Shown here: positions 38,143 through 49,238 of the stretch, piece after piece
How positions within the stretch are numbered: the first letter of the stretch is position 1
Layout of the letters: the number at the start of each line of letters is the position of its first letter
Source: Straminergon stramineum
Taxonomy: Eukaryota > Streptophyta > Bryopsida > Hypnales > Calliergonaceae
Assembly: GCA_963920665.1 (NCBI GenBank)
Contig: OY987268.1
Location: 18,788,501-18,852,500 of the forward strand
Reading direction: 5' to 3'
DNA length: 64,000 nt
Translations under genes and position numbers: made by a program
The notes under the pieces: generated by a model
What the model was told of the DNA's origin: nothing
Database searches by the model: none
What the model saw: only the letters and a program-made list of their open reading frames with translations

Positions 38143-39789
38143 CCACTCCACCGGTCTAACCCGCCGTTGACTTTAGATTTCATTAATTGTTAAGGAATGC
38201 TGCAAGTTTGGGCACTTTTGACTATCAGAATGTCATGAAACTTGTCGGGGAAGCTTATTAACATAAAAAAAAACTATTCTAATTTTTAGTGAGAATTCAC
38301 CACCACTTGGGAAATGTCTAGGAATTTCCCATCATAGGTTGGGGAGTTGACCATCCGGAAAGACATCTTCTGACTATCAGAAAATTCCAAAACTTTTTGT
38401 GAAAACTCCCATGGGATCCACGACACATGTGTAGGCCGATATTTTTACTCTTTACATCGGCCCAAGGGGGACAAATTCCACCCCCTTGTTTAATTATCGG
38501 TGGCCGGGGAATCTTCCACATCAGAGGAAATCTTGGCGAACCGACTTCGCCGTTGGTTCCCAAGCATGGGATTAACCCTAAACTACCTTTCTTGGACCTT
38601 AGATTCCTCCACAGTCCCGTCTTGGTATTTTTGACATCTATAAGCCAACAATTTGGAGTTTTGCTATTTCGTCGATGGAATGGGGAAACTAGAACCTATC
38701 TCCGATAACTAACTCCTATGCCTTACCAAGGTTCCCTCAACCAAATCTAACTTAGAGTTGTCCGTTCCATGTGGGGTTTTAAACCTGATACGCCCATCAC
38801 TCAGAATTGACCAATTTACCACAATTAGTTGGGTTTTAACCTATTTACAACTTGTGGTGGGGCCATTATAGCTATAATATTCTAAAAATAGACTAAATAC
38901 TAAATTGGTACGTGACACTCCTATTTTGGTTCAACATTCTTTTTTGGATTTTTTGTATATAAAATTACATTTAAAATGACAAAATACGAAAAAAAGAAAG
39001 AGTGAGCCCTTGGTGACGAATTGGGGGCTCACACCCATACGGCGAAGCTTTGAACCCCTATGGAGTAGAAAAAGTCCTAGTGGTGTGTTAAAAAGGGGAA
39101 CAAGAGCAAAGCTTTGAACCCCTTTGGGATAAAAAGTCTTACCGGTGTATTGAAAAGGGGAACGTTGGCAAAGCTTTGAATCTCCTTGGGGTAAAAAGTC
39201 TTAGCGGTGCGTTAAAACCACCACACGGGAGAACCGTGAGACCACATGGCCCCTTTCCCTACAAGGTTTAGTTCCCAAAACATGTTGGAAACAAACCAAA
39301 GTTTAGGCCCCAAAAATAAGAATTAGAGGTTGAGTTAAGAATGGAGGATAATTAGGAGAGACCAAGTGTGGTCCTCACCCCACAAACCTAGCTTACCCCC
39401 TCCAACCATAGACATGGGTTTCCCAAACCCCCCTTAGAAATTAGCAAAACATCAACAAAAAAGGAGGTCTAGCCCGACTAGACCACCATCCAATACCAAG
39501 CTAGCACCTAGCACCTAACATCAGCTAGTGTGGCAACGTGAAACTGTCAATTTTTTTGGTTTATCTAGTAAAATTAACCGGAAACTAGAAATAGATATCC
39601 GGATATAGCTAAGGAACCATTGAGAGCTAAAATAAAAAAGGAAAATGAGATAGTATAGGGATTTGGTCAATCCAATCCTAGGGAGTGAACGAATAGCAGT
39701 GGATGTCTGACCGGATATGGGATGGACCGGATATCATATAGGAATCGGATCCGGAATAGGTCATGATGAGGTGGAAGGGAGTCCAACCA

Positions 39790-39799
39790 CTATATAAGG
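39790..39799 (+). promoter_or_regulatory. TATA box of unit B
   Basis: CTATATAAGG in the context CCACTATATAAGGGCTAG, 262 bp from the left end and equivalent to the box of unit A. Confidence 0.65.
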
Positions 39800-40055
39800 G
39801 CTAGACTACCCAGATCAAACTCTTTTTCATTTTTCGTTTTCCAACGCTCTCCGTGCTCTGAGTTTGCAGTTTGCGCCTGTCACTTAGCTTTCCATGTCAG
39901 TCTTTTGTGTCAATGTCTGCTACGAGAGTTGTGGTTTTTAGTGTTATAGCTTTGATTTCCAGTTGAGATCAAAGAGCGAAAGTGAGAACGAGACGTGCAG
40001 CTAGGAGAGAATGAGGTAAAATCGGAAAGGGTTCCGAGAGCGCTTATCCGTGTCC

Positions 40056-41738
40056 ATGCCGCAGCTTAGGAGAAGTAGAGGTGGACAGGCTAGTACGTCC
40101 TCGGTGGAGGTGAAGCTCCAAAAGGTAATTCTAGTTGTTCCCTCCACTGAACCAGCCAAGTTCCAACTCATGGAGGATTTAAGTTCCATGGGTTGCCTGA
40201 GGTTTGCAGAGAAACCCTAGGGCTTCAAGGAGGAGTCAATAGTGAGAGAACTCTTGGGCAAGCTGTCCAATGAGTTTGATAACACTCTGAGAGCGGTTCC
40301 GCATCTCTGGACGGAGGATGTTTGGAGAGCAGTGTACAGTTTCCAAACAGGAGGGTTAGGAATGGTGAGCCAGAAAGACGAGTTCGTCCACGGAAAGTTC
40401 CAGGGTGCAGTCAACCCAAAGGACGGATATGCGGTGGAGGACTGCATTGATGAGCGACAACGCCGACTCTTACAGTTCTTAGTTCTGGTCTTGCATCTAG
40501 AGAAGCCAACGAGGGTGACCATCTCCCTCGCGAACACTATCTTCGGTGCTCTGAGAGGAGACCGGAGAGTCGACTGGGCCCAGATCATTTCCAATCTGGT
40601 CATCCAGCTCGTAGGTAGAGTGGGAGAGAGTAGGGCCACTCCGGTGTGTCCCTACCTTATCCATCTCTACCATTCCCACCAACTCTTGAGTGCATCAGAG
40701 GAGAAGGCGTGGAAGGCTCAGGAAGTTCTCTTGAGGTATGGAGAATCGGAAACGAATGATGAGATGGAATGCAGTTCCGAACCTGAGGAGAATAGTGAGT
40801 CAGAGGAGGAGGAACCGGATTTGCCTCTAATCAAGCGATAGAAGACGACCTCTCCCAACAAGCGGGGGATGCCACCCGCTCGTGATACCTCAACTCCAGA
40901 AGAGAAACTGAAAGTTGAGAAGATAGTGTTAGAGGAGTCGGATCCCGAAGACCCATTCAATTCTCTCATCAAGATCCTATGCGATGTGAGATCAGATTAG
41001 GAAATCAAGAGGAGGATCCTGCTTGCGATCGGAAAGTTGGTGGGAGCGCCACCAGACAAAGAGCTACCAGAGAAGGTAGCCAGCTGCATTTCCGATCCAG
41101 TTGAGTCCTGGAAACAAGAGGCGAAAATCCGGAGACTACAAGAGGAAATGGATCAGACAAAGGCGGAACTCTTTGTCCTCAAGGACAACTTTGTAGCTAC
41201 TTGATCCATAGCGGAAGAGTCTCAGAAGATGGTGGAGTGGGTGAAGGCTACATTCGGGGAAACCGGAATGGCCGCAGCCAAGGCGAAGCTGTTTGATGAG
41301 AAGGTGCACGATGAGAAGAAGCCATCCGGTTCTCAAATGGTGAGGATTCTCACAGACTTTGCCGAGCAAGTAGAAGCGGCAATGAAGGAGGCACGGAAGG
41401 TAGCGGACTAGATGGAGGAGAGTATCCGGATACTATCGGGAGCAACTTGTTCTTGCGGGATTCAACTCTCCAATATTTCTCTCCCAGATTCATTCCCGGA
41501 CGTAACGGTAGGAGAGGGGAAGGATGTGACCCCAAAATCCAAGAGATCAAAGGTTAAGGCGACTCAGATCAATACGCCCGGAACCGCCATCGACTTAGAC
41601 TCACCACCCGGATCCGCAGAAGGCGACCAAGTTCCAAATCCTCAGGAGGGGGAGCGAAATCAAAACTTAAATGAAATTTTCGAGCAAATGGACCTGGGAG
41701 CAGATAGTGCCACCATCAGATCTCGGGTGTGCACTTAG
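40056..41738 (+). pseudogene. Unit B protein, PTPD/gag-like, five stops
   Basis: The better preserved of the two copies: 1683 bp, same start (MPQLRRSRGG) and same length as unit A, with five in-frame stops (TAG, TAG, TAG, TGA, TAG). The longest open part (40242-40838) has LLGKLSNEFDNTLRAVPHLW, HLEKPTRVTISLANTIFGAL, DRRVDWAQIISNLVIQLVGR and CPYLIHLYHSHQLLSASEEK, then an acidic tract SESEEEEPD. The C-terminal third includes a probable coiled coil (AKIRRLQEEMDQTKAELFVL). Aligned with unit A, the stops face CAA, TGG (twice) and CGN codons. A retroelement structural or accessory protein is my best guess; no zinc knuckle, protease or polymerase motif is seen. Confidence 0.68.
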
Positions 41739-42911
41739 CGTGTAAATAGTAGGTAGGTTAGGAATGGAATCGGATCCTATTCCGATCCGGTTAGGAGTAG
41801 GTAGGAAGCGAAAAGTCCAACCCAAGTCATGGCGGAACTTTTGCAAGCATTTTCGCCCACTTGTACTTTTTGACTTGTATTTAAGTCAGTCCTACGAAGG
41901 GCACTAAGAGTCTTCTTTTTGCAAATTCCTTATACCTTTGTATGCACTCTTGTTTTGTGTGTATCTCCCAAGCTTGGCAGGTTTGCATGATGTGGAGTAA
42001 GTAAGGTGTAGGGCAGATTTGTGACTTGATCTCTCCCTTTGGTGTGATGGTTTCTGATCCTTAGTGTGTGAGTAGGTTGTAGGAGTGTTGGGAGTGGACT
42101 TCACTACCTCAGCAGATCTAGAGTTGTGAGTTCCAAGTGAGATAGCCGTTGTTAGGCTAGGCGGATAGGGAGGGTATCCTTAGTCGCGCTAGAACTCCTA
42201 GATGGGAAATCTGGTTGAGTGTCTGATCTTCTGAGAGGTCTCACCGCCTTAGTTGGTAAACGGAATAACTCTAGTTAATGTTGGAACGGATGAGTACACT
42301 TGTAACCACCTAGCTTTGCACGGGTAGGATTTGGCATCAAGGTCGTTGTAGTAAGAACAAATTGTACGGGGGATTTCTGTGTGACCTGCAGTCTGAATTG
42401 CCATTCGGGCTGTTGTGAGGGATCAAACCGGATCCGAGTTAGCTTAGGAAAGGAAGAAGTAGATCAAGTGGTCCTTCAACCACTATAATCCACGGAAGGA
42501 GTGGTGGGCCTACCACTCACAAAATCAAGTGGCGACCCCTCTGATGGTTCGATAGAGGCAAAATTAAACCGGAATAGAAGTGAAAGCACATACTGGCGAT
42601 CTGGAACGGATTGGTCCAGAGGAGTACTAGGACCGGAATTGGAAAAGTCCTGGAATTGGGGTAATTGTAGAAACCAGGTAGTTCTGGAATCAGGAAGGAA
42701 GTAATCTGGTCCAAACCGATCTGGTGGTTGTGGGTTCCAGTTTTAGATCTAGGACCAGAAAGGAAGATTTAGAGGATAGAAAGGCTTACTCACTTAATTA
42801 AAGTAAATACTTCACAGAATCTCACGGGTTCAATCTTTAGAGTCACTTAGTTATGTTCTAGAGTGATTTTTGTGAGCATAACAGGGAATTTACTTGCTCT
42901 GTGCTACGACA

Positions 42912-44729
42912 ACCAGCATCCAAACCCCCCTGATACCCAAGAAGGGCCGGAACCAAGCATCAGAGTTGTCCAAGGTGGAGGAATAGGGCCGGGCATCAGG
43001 TCTACCCAGGTAGGGAAGGGAGGTCGAGCATCGAGGTGAGGTTACAATAATTATGCATAGGGGTTGTCCAAAGCTAGGGCCAAGCATTGGGGTGGGGTTA
43101 CAATAATCAAGCATCAGGCTACCCAGAGTGGAGAAGAAAGGGTTATAGTAGTCAGGGAAGGGTTGTCTAGAGAGGGAAAGGAAGCGAGTGGGGTTACGAT
43201 AATGAGGGAAGGGCTGTCCAAAGAAAGGAAGGACGAGAGTGGGGTTAAAATAATTAAGGAGGGGTTGTCTAGCAAGTTGAGAAGAGAAGGGGAAGGTTAC
43301 GATAATCAAAAGAGGGGCGGCCCAAGGCTGAGGGAGAGGAGGAAAAGGAGACCAATTAGACGCGTCCAACCGTACTAATCAAACAATCGAGGCAAAGAAT
43401 CCAACTCCCTATCTCCTGTAAACATCACCAAAGCAACAAGCAAGTGACCAAAACAACGAGGGAGTGATAAGAGGGAGAACAATTTGAAGATTAAGAGTGG
43501 AAGTAGATAAGATAGGAGGTGAAATCCTCAAGGCTTACTTAAGCCCTTAGATTAGAATTAGGTGATCACCACGAGATTAAGTGTGAGACATAAGTATAGG
43601 ACGTAAGATGTAAGACATAAGAAGTTGCTCAACCTTGGAAGATGGTATGGCACGTCCTTAAGTTTAGCTTAGTAGGTAGGAACAAGGGTAGTTGGGACAC
43701 CTTATAGTGTGAGAGGAAAGAAAAGAGGAGAGGAGAAAAGAAATAGGGTGAGCTAGTGAATAAATTATTTTATGATTAGAACAGTGGTTCGTTGTCTGAT
43801 GGACCAAGAGTTCATGGCGGAGGAGGGAGAGCTTCTGGTGGGCGCGCTCAACAACCCAAGCTCCAAGGTATGAGTTCAACCTTTCCAACCTTTCCCTAGG
43901 TCCTTACTTAGAGACTAGTGACTTGGGCCGAGGCCTATCCCTAGGTCAGACCTTTAGGACTATAGGTTAGGTCATTTCTAGGTACATAAACTTAAAGAGG
44001 AAGGCCGTAGCTTTCCAAAACCCTAAGGCACGCCCAATTCGGGCCAAAAATGAGAAATAATCCGCCGAATAAAGACTAGGGTCAAATTAGGTGAAGAGTA
44101 GCTAAACTCCGGACTTGAAAGAGAATTAAGTAGTTTAGGAGTGGGCTACCGATTAGGGTCCATTGCCGAAGAGAAAAGTTAATTCCGAATTATAGGGTAG
44201 GAGAAATTAGCGGATGAAGTTTAGGTAAGGCCCGGATGAAAATTTAGTAGAAATCCCCGATCAGGGTCCAACTCCGGATCTGAGTAGGGGAAATCCTTTT
44301 GAACCATCCCCCAAAATTTTGGATCTTTATGAATTGGGGAGCTAGGTGAAATAAATGGATGAAGTTTGAAGAACCAAGTAGTGGTCAAACTTCATCCATC
44401 CATAACTTTGGCTAGGAAGGTCGGATAGGGTCGAGTTTTACATTTTTAGAAATGGAACAAGATGAACTAGAGGTTTCCTAGGTTAGTCGTTCCCTAGCAC
44501 AGGTTCCATCCAGATCATACAGTAGGTCATCCATCCATCAACCAAAACATTGGAAGTAGTTTAAGCAAATCTTGCAATTTGGGGGCACTTAGGCACTTAG
44601 TAAAAAGATCCATTGCTTGGAAGGCACAATGGACCACGCTTAGACATCCAAAGGTAGGAGTCACTTAGCCAAAACCCAGAACCTGGTTGTGTTGATGAAT
44701 TACCAAGGGTGGGTAATCTGGGGCTCATA
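42912..44729 (+). repeat. E0 right part
   Basis: PQ sequence closing E0, parallel to 36760-38142 of E2. Landmarks: GAGTTCATGGCGGAGGAGG, GGATGAAGTTTGA, AAAAAGATCCATTGCTTGG, and the final hairpin-like AATTACC/GGTAATC word. Non-coding. Confidence 0.7.
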
Positions 44730-46454
44730 CAACTTCAAACCAAAAAAAGTTTAAAACCTAACTTTTGGGGTTTCACTTTTATGTGAAAAGTAACTAGCTT
44801 AGGCTCTTTAGAAGGTACAAGGGGGTAATAAAACACCAAAATCATGCCCAATTCCGATTTCGTATGTTCTCGGAACATTGGTCAACTTCATCGGAATTTT
44901 TAAATTTGCCAATAATCAGAGAATCTTGCAAATTCAAGTATTTCTAGCTTTTGGAATATTTTGAAACTTATTTGAGCTTTTTATTAGTATAAAGAATCTA
45001 GTATATATTTTTCAATGAGATTTTACCACACCTCGGGTAATTTCTACAAATTTCCTATTACAAACTTTGGTAGTTGACCGTTTGGAAGAGGATCTTTTGG
45101 TTACCAAAAAATTCTAGAACTTTTTGTGGAACCTCTCATAAAATCCTACAAAATATGTGCAAACTCATATTTCTACTTTGCACATTAAAAGAAAGAGAAT
45201 CAAATCCTACTATCTCCTTTCAATTCTAGTCAATAAAGAATCCTTCACATGGAAGGGAATTTTAGCAAACCGATTTTGCCGTTGGACTTCTAACATGATT
45301 TCCACCTCAAAAAAACATAATTTAGTCATAAATGCCCTCCATTGGTTCATCTTGAGTTTTTTTCACATATAAGCTAACAATTGGGATTTCTATCATTTCG
45401 CAAATTGAAATGGGAACCTGAAACCTCTCTTTGGGCATCAAGTGAGGGTTTTCACCTAGGGTTCTCTAAACCAGTTTAGGTATGATTTGTCACATGTAAG
45501 TCAAGTTTTGGCAATTTGGAAAATTTTTACTAAATCTTTATAAGTTATACAATTTATGGGTTTCTACCCTATTTACATGTGGAATTTGGATTTATTTAAG
45601 AGAAAATACTCTATTTAAGCCCAAATACTACATTGGCATGTGACATACCTATTTTTTCAACTTTATTTGGATATTTTGTATATAAAAGTGCACTTATGAA
45701 TATTTGAACTAGAGAGATCTCAGGACTTTCACTAGAAGAAAATAAAGAATTTTGCAACTACACTGTGCAACTGTCTTTTCAATTGTTTAGGACACTTGCC
45801 ACTAGTTTGCAACTAGTGATCATTAGAAAAAATTTCAGCCCTCAAAGGGGTTGCTTCCCTTTGAGAAGTTCCCCTCAAAGGAACTCACAGACCCTTTGAG
45901 AAATAGTGGTCACTATTCATCATCAATGATGAATAATGCCACAATAAAAAAATATTTAACAATATATTTTTTTTAATTTAAAAAAACTTTAAAAACTTTA
46001 AAAACTTTTTAAATAATAATATAATATTAAAAATAATATTAAAATACTAATAGCAGTCTAACATGGTTGCACTACTGCCACATCAGATCTTACAATTTTA
46101 GAATTTAGAATTTATTTTAAAATTCATGTCTTAATTATTTTTTTCATATTTTTTTAATTCTTTAATTGAACTGTCATACACTAACTAGGCTTGTAGTTCG
46201 TTGGCCCCAATTTATATTTTTTAATTGGAATTTTTTTGTATGGCCAGAGTTCCCTACTGTTCCTTGATGTCTAGGACTCACAACCCCTTAGAAGGCTCAT
46301 ATTTTTCCTAATGAATTTGGAGACTTGTAGTCAGAGTGGATACCCTAAAATCTAGGAATAAGGTGTAGCAATTGCAAAAGTCATACCTTGTATGCGACTA
46401 GTTTGCGACTTATAGATTTGTAGATTTTAAAATATTAATCTCAATGATTTGTAG

Positions 46455-46680
46455 ATTTCAGAATTTCATATCTACTTTCTTTCTAGATTTTTGAATTTCA
46501 AAACTACCTTTTTTCAAGATTTCAAGATTTCAAATCTACCTTTTTCTAGATTCAGATCTACCTTCTTTCTAGATTTTTGAATTTCAAAACTACCTTTTTC
46601 TAGATTTCTAGATTTCAAATCTACCTTTTTGTAGGTTCACATCTTCCTTCTTCCAAGATTTCAAAAATTCAAATATTGGT
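46455..46680. repeat. Tandem AT-rich repeat in CACTA-2
   Basis: Several imperfect units built on TTTCTAGATTT-GAATTTC and AAATCTACCTTTTTC follow each other, with a roughly 100-base higher-order period. Non-coding. Confidence 0.6.
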
Positions 46681-47039
46681 ATTTAACAGATTTCATTGGT
46701 TTAGGATACCTAACAATTTCATAGATTTTAAAATTTCAAATATTTATTTTTTTCTATAGATTGTAGAAATCTATACTCTATAGAAATCTACAAGTCATAA
46801 AAATCTAAAAATTGTAGAAGTCTTAGAATTCTATTAACAATATTTTTTGCCCAAGACTACAACAATTTACAAGTCTTATATGTCCAACCTAATGGTACTC
46901 TTTACAATTGATATGGAACCATTGATATAAGACAAATGGGAATAAACTTCGGAAGCAACTAGAAAACAACTAGAAAACAACTAAGAAACAACTAGTGTAC
47001 AACTTAATAGTGACGAGGAAACAACTAACTTCAATACTT

Positions 47040-47192
47040 GAAAATTCAATTTTTTTGTTGATTTGGTTGCATTCATTTGGTTCACTTTTCTATTGTTTTC
47101 TATCCTAATCAACAAATTACTCTCCAAATCAATAGAAAAGTGAAGCAAATCTATGTAACCAAATCAACAAAGAAGCTGAATTTTCTAGGAGT
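47040..47192. repeat. Fold-back hairpin in CACTA-2
   Basis: Arms of about 55 bases (47041-47096 and 47131-47190) are reverse complements with few mismatches, around a 35-base loop. Landmarks: TTGTTGATTTGGTT facing AACCAAATCAACAA, and CACTTTTCTATTG facing CAATAGAAAAGTG. Confidence 0.75.
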
Positions 47193-47501
47193 GTAGGAAA
47201 CGACTAAGAAACAACTAGTGTGCGACTAGAAAGCAACTAGGAAATGACTAGAAAGCAACTAGGAAACAACTATGGTCATTTTATAGTTGCAATCTTTTCC
47301 TAGTCATTTCCTAGTTGTTTTTTGCTACTACAAATTGACTACTTTGCAACTAAAATAATGTATCAATGGTGTAAAACAATGGCATAAAACAATTATGTTA
47401 GATTTGGTGCTAATAGAGAGGATTATAGTTGCAAGATAGTTGTATAGGACACTAGTTGTATAGTGGCCGGTTCTACCAGACACGTTTTTCTTCTAGTGTT
47501 T

Positions 47502-48288
47502 CTACAATGTCACTATATACATGGAAAAAATTCAACTACAATGACATAGGATTCATAGGCATGTATGAATTCAAGAGAAGAGCCACAATTTGTGGGAAGC
47601 AAAGGATCCCCATACCATCTTTGAAGTTCAAGAATGTTATCATTATAGAATTATGGATGCCAAGCCCCATAATTTGATACGTTTGGAATATCTCAAGGAA
47701 TTGTGAGACTTACATGAGAAACGTGTACATTCAATTTTTTCACAAGCAAACCAGTATACATACACTCAAATTAGCTTCTCCATTAACTTTTGGTTACCCT
47801 TCCTTGTCTCATTGTAAGCTTAGAGTGGATGCTAGTAACAACTATAATGTTCAATCCTATGAACCTTTCATGTCGGATTTGTTAAATTGGTGGTATTTCA
47901 ATACTTTGACACTTTTCAGATTATTCATTTTGAAACAAAAAATCCATACCAAAATTATATATTTTATTTAGTTATGCACATATATATATCACAATTTGTT
48001 GGAAAATGAATTGTACCACTAATTTGACAAAATTAGCTAACAATGAATATTATAAAAATGGAGATATTCCATATGCCATTTTTAGATTGCATGGTCTAAG
48101 CCATCTAGGACAAGTATAAATTTTAGACCACATGGTCTAAATTGTAAAAGTGCCAAAGTTGTAGAATGATTGCTATTTAAACGAAATTTGCTATGCTACT
48201 AAACATGCAAAGAATTTGGATACATTGATCCTTCATATTTGGTGCGTCTCGTAGAATTCACACGAGTGTGAAGAAACTCAACTAGAAG
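47502..48288. other. Interval after CACTA-2, nothing named
   Basis: Two short plus-strand frames (47456-47677 and 47714-47971) look faintly protein-like but match nothing I recognise. They could be remnants of an old transposon gene. Confidence 0.3.
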
Positions 48289-48292
48289 TTAA

Positions 48293-48861
48293 CCCCTAAA
48301 TGCATCGACGTTCATCTTCTAGACAATGAACAGATTGAAACTCTAATTTCATCCTCCTAACTACTTGGATGAAAGTTATTTTAATTTGTAAAAGATACAT
48401 CATCAAGTTGTTGTCCTATCTAAGGGTTGGATTTGGTGTTACTAGAGTTCATATTTTTTTGAAATTACAATTGTGCAAGTATGTCAAGTGGTCAAACTGC
48501 ATTGACTTCAATTCAAAATTGGATTAGCCAAAATGAGGTCATAGATAGGAAGAATACAAAAATTTCAAAAATTACTATGTGAAGAGAACCTCATTTCAAA
48601 TCCATTCCAAAAACTTTTACTCAAAAAATGATAGTAATTTACTTGTAATCAAGTTTTAAAGGAATTTTGGAATTTCTCTTTCAAAATTTATAAAAAGAAG
48701 ATTGGTGATAGCCTTGGTGAATCTAACCATACAAATGGAGCCTGCAAATCAAAATCTACAACTTTTATTTGCATTTCCATTCCAAAATATGCTTCCAAAT
48801 AGCACTTTGTAATGAATTTCTCAAATTGTCAATTTTAGAGATGAACCTAGACATTTAGGGG
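48293..48861. mobile_element. TTAA-flanked inverted-repeat element M4
   Basis: TTAA at 48289-48292 and 48862-48865. The ends CCCCTAAATGCATCG and CCCCTAAATGTCTAG (right, reverse complement) share the first ten bases. 569 bp, no coding. Confidence 0.65.
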
Positions 48862-48960
48862 TTAATCTCCATGTTCCCCCTATGTACTCTCCTTAGGTGA
48901 AGACACACAAACATCTTGTTTTTCACATGTATTGTGTCCTAACTTTTGAGTGGATAGTGA

Positions 48961-49238
48961 GGATGGAAGGATGTTAAATCGTCCATTTGAAATGGGCTTC
49001 GCAGGGGCATTTTGTGTTTTATAGGGGTAAAAGTGAAAACTGCCCCCTATTTTAAGCCGTGTCTAGGGTATGTTCTAGACCTCTCCTAGTTAATTAGGGG
49101 TCTGCGATTGCAAATAAGAATTCAGAATTTGCTAAAACAATAATGTGCAAAAAATAAAAAGTTCCTGCATTTTCCCCAAGGTAAATCTACCCCTGCGGGG
49201 CTCAATTTGAATGGACAATTTAATGTCCTGTGAGGATG
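48961..49238. mobile_element. Short MITE with about 45-bp inverted ends
   Basis: The left arm (GGATGTTAAATCGTCCATTT, then GGGCTTCGCAGGGG) and the right arm in reverse complement (GGACATTAAATTGTCCATTC, then GAGCCCCGCAGGGG) pair over about 45 bases. Length is about 278 bp, boundaries approximate. Superfamily unknown; no clear target duplication. Confidence 0.6.

Larger units (their letters stand above)
20250..39033 (-). mobile_element. PQ-family element E1, inserted in E0
   Basis: E1 begins TGTAAGGGCCAAATTACCC (20250) and ends GGGGGCTCACA (39033). The flanks are CCCGT (20245-20249) and CCCAT (39034-39038), a 5-bp duplication with one CpG-to-CpA change. Joining the flanks gives CTGCCCGTACGGC, which is what the uninterrupted copy has near 35970 (CTGCCCGTACGGC). 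Four insertions lie in it: unit A, the 5.6-kb CACTA element, element X and E2. Its own sequence is about 4.0 kb. Its orientation is opposite to E0, as shown by the minus-strand TATAAAAG at 33809-33816. Confidence 0.85.
39529..42911 (+). mobile_element. 3.38-kb LTR-like unit B carrying a gene
   Basis: Second copy of the unit A family, inserted in E0. It starts TGTGGCAACGTGAAACTG and ends GTGCTACGACA. The flanks GCTAG (39524-39528) and ACCAG (42912-42916) agree at 3 of 5, with two transitions. Relative to its PQ host it points the opposite way from unit A, so A and B are independent insertions. Same layout: TATA box, 560-codon frame, long conserved tail. Confidence 0.8.
18495..44729 (+). mobile_element. 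PQ-family LTR-like element E0, with nested insertions
   Basis: E0 begins TGTGAGCCCCTAATTCG (18495) and ends GGGTAATCTGGGGCTCATA (44729). It is flanked by a perfect 5-bp duplication CAACT at 18490-18494 and 44730-44734. Its own sequence is 18495-20249, 39039-39528 and 42917-44729, about 4.06 kb after subtracting insertions E1 and unit B. The left end carries a hairpin with arms GTGAGCCCC and GGGGCTCAC. A TATA box at 19749 sets the plus orientation. TG...CA-like ends plus a 5-bp duplication point to an LTR, probably a solo LTR about 4 kb long. There is no gag or pol. Confidence 0.85.
15923..45705 (-). mobile_element. Outermost PQ element E00 hosting the nest
   Basis: A strongly diverged PQ copy. 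It begins TGTGAGTG at 15923 followed by the PQ landmarks CCACCCTTGGTAA and AAGCATGGTCCATTGTG, and runs to 18494. There E0 interrupts it. Its remaining part resumes at 44735, recognisable by AAAGTAACTAGCTTAGGCTC, CATGTGACATACCTATTTT and GTATATAAAA, and fades out near 45705 without a clear end. The inserted nest accounts for about 26 kb of its span. Its age is seen in the divergence from the other copies. I found no target duplication because the right end is lost. Confidence 0.7.
45730..47498. mobile_element. CACTA transposon CACTA-2, non-autonomous
   Basis: Ends CACTAGAAGAAAATAAAG (left) and, in reverse complement, CACTAGAAGAAAAACGTG (right). The 3-bp duplication is TTT (45727-45729 and 47499-47501). 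The subterminal DNA carries many copies of AACTAG-containing words (CAACTAG, AACAACTAG), clustered at 45780-45830, 46955-47020 and 47200-47340, as expected for CACTA subterminal repeats. Length is 1769 bp with no transposase. It sits just outside the faded end of E00. Confidence 0.85.

Noticed and set aside
42890..43369. 159-codon minus-strand frame rich in proline and leucine
   Set aside because: It spans the junction of unit B and E0 and is not kept in the matching part of E2, so it is a chance frame.
15923..45705. One long LTR retrotransposon with LTRs at 20250 and 44729
   Set aside because: The two ends are in opposite orientation and each copy has its own flanking duplication; nested insertions explain every junction better.
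46955..47340. CRISPR-like or satellite array from repeated AACAACTAG words
   Set aside because: Spacing is irregular, it lies in a plant transposon, and the words fit CACTA subterminal repeats.
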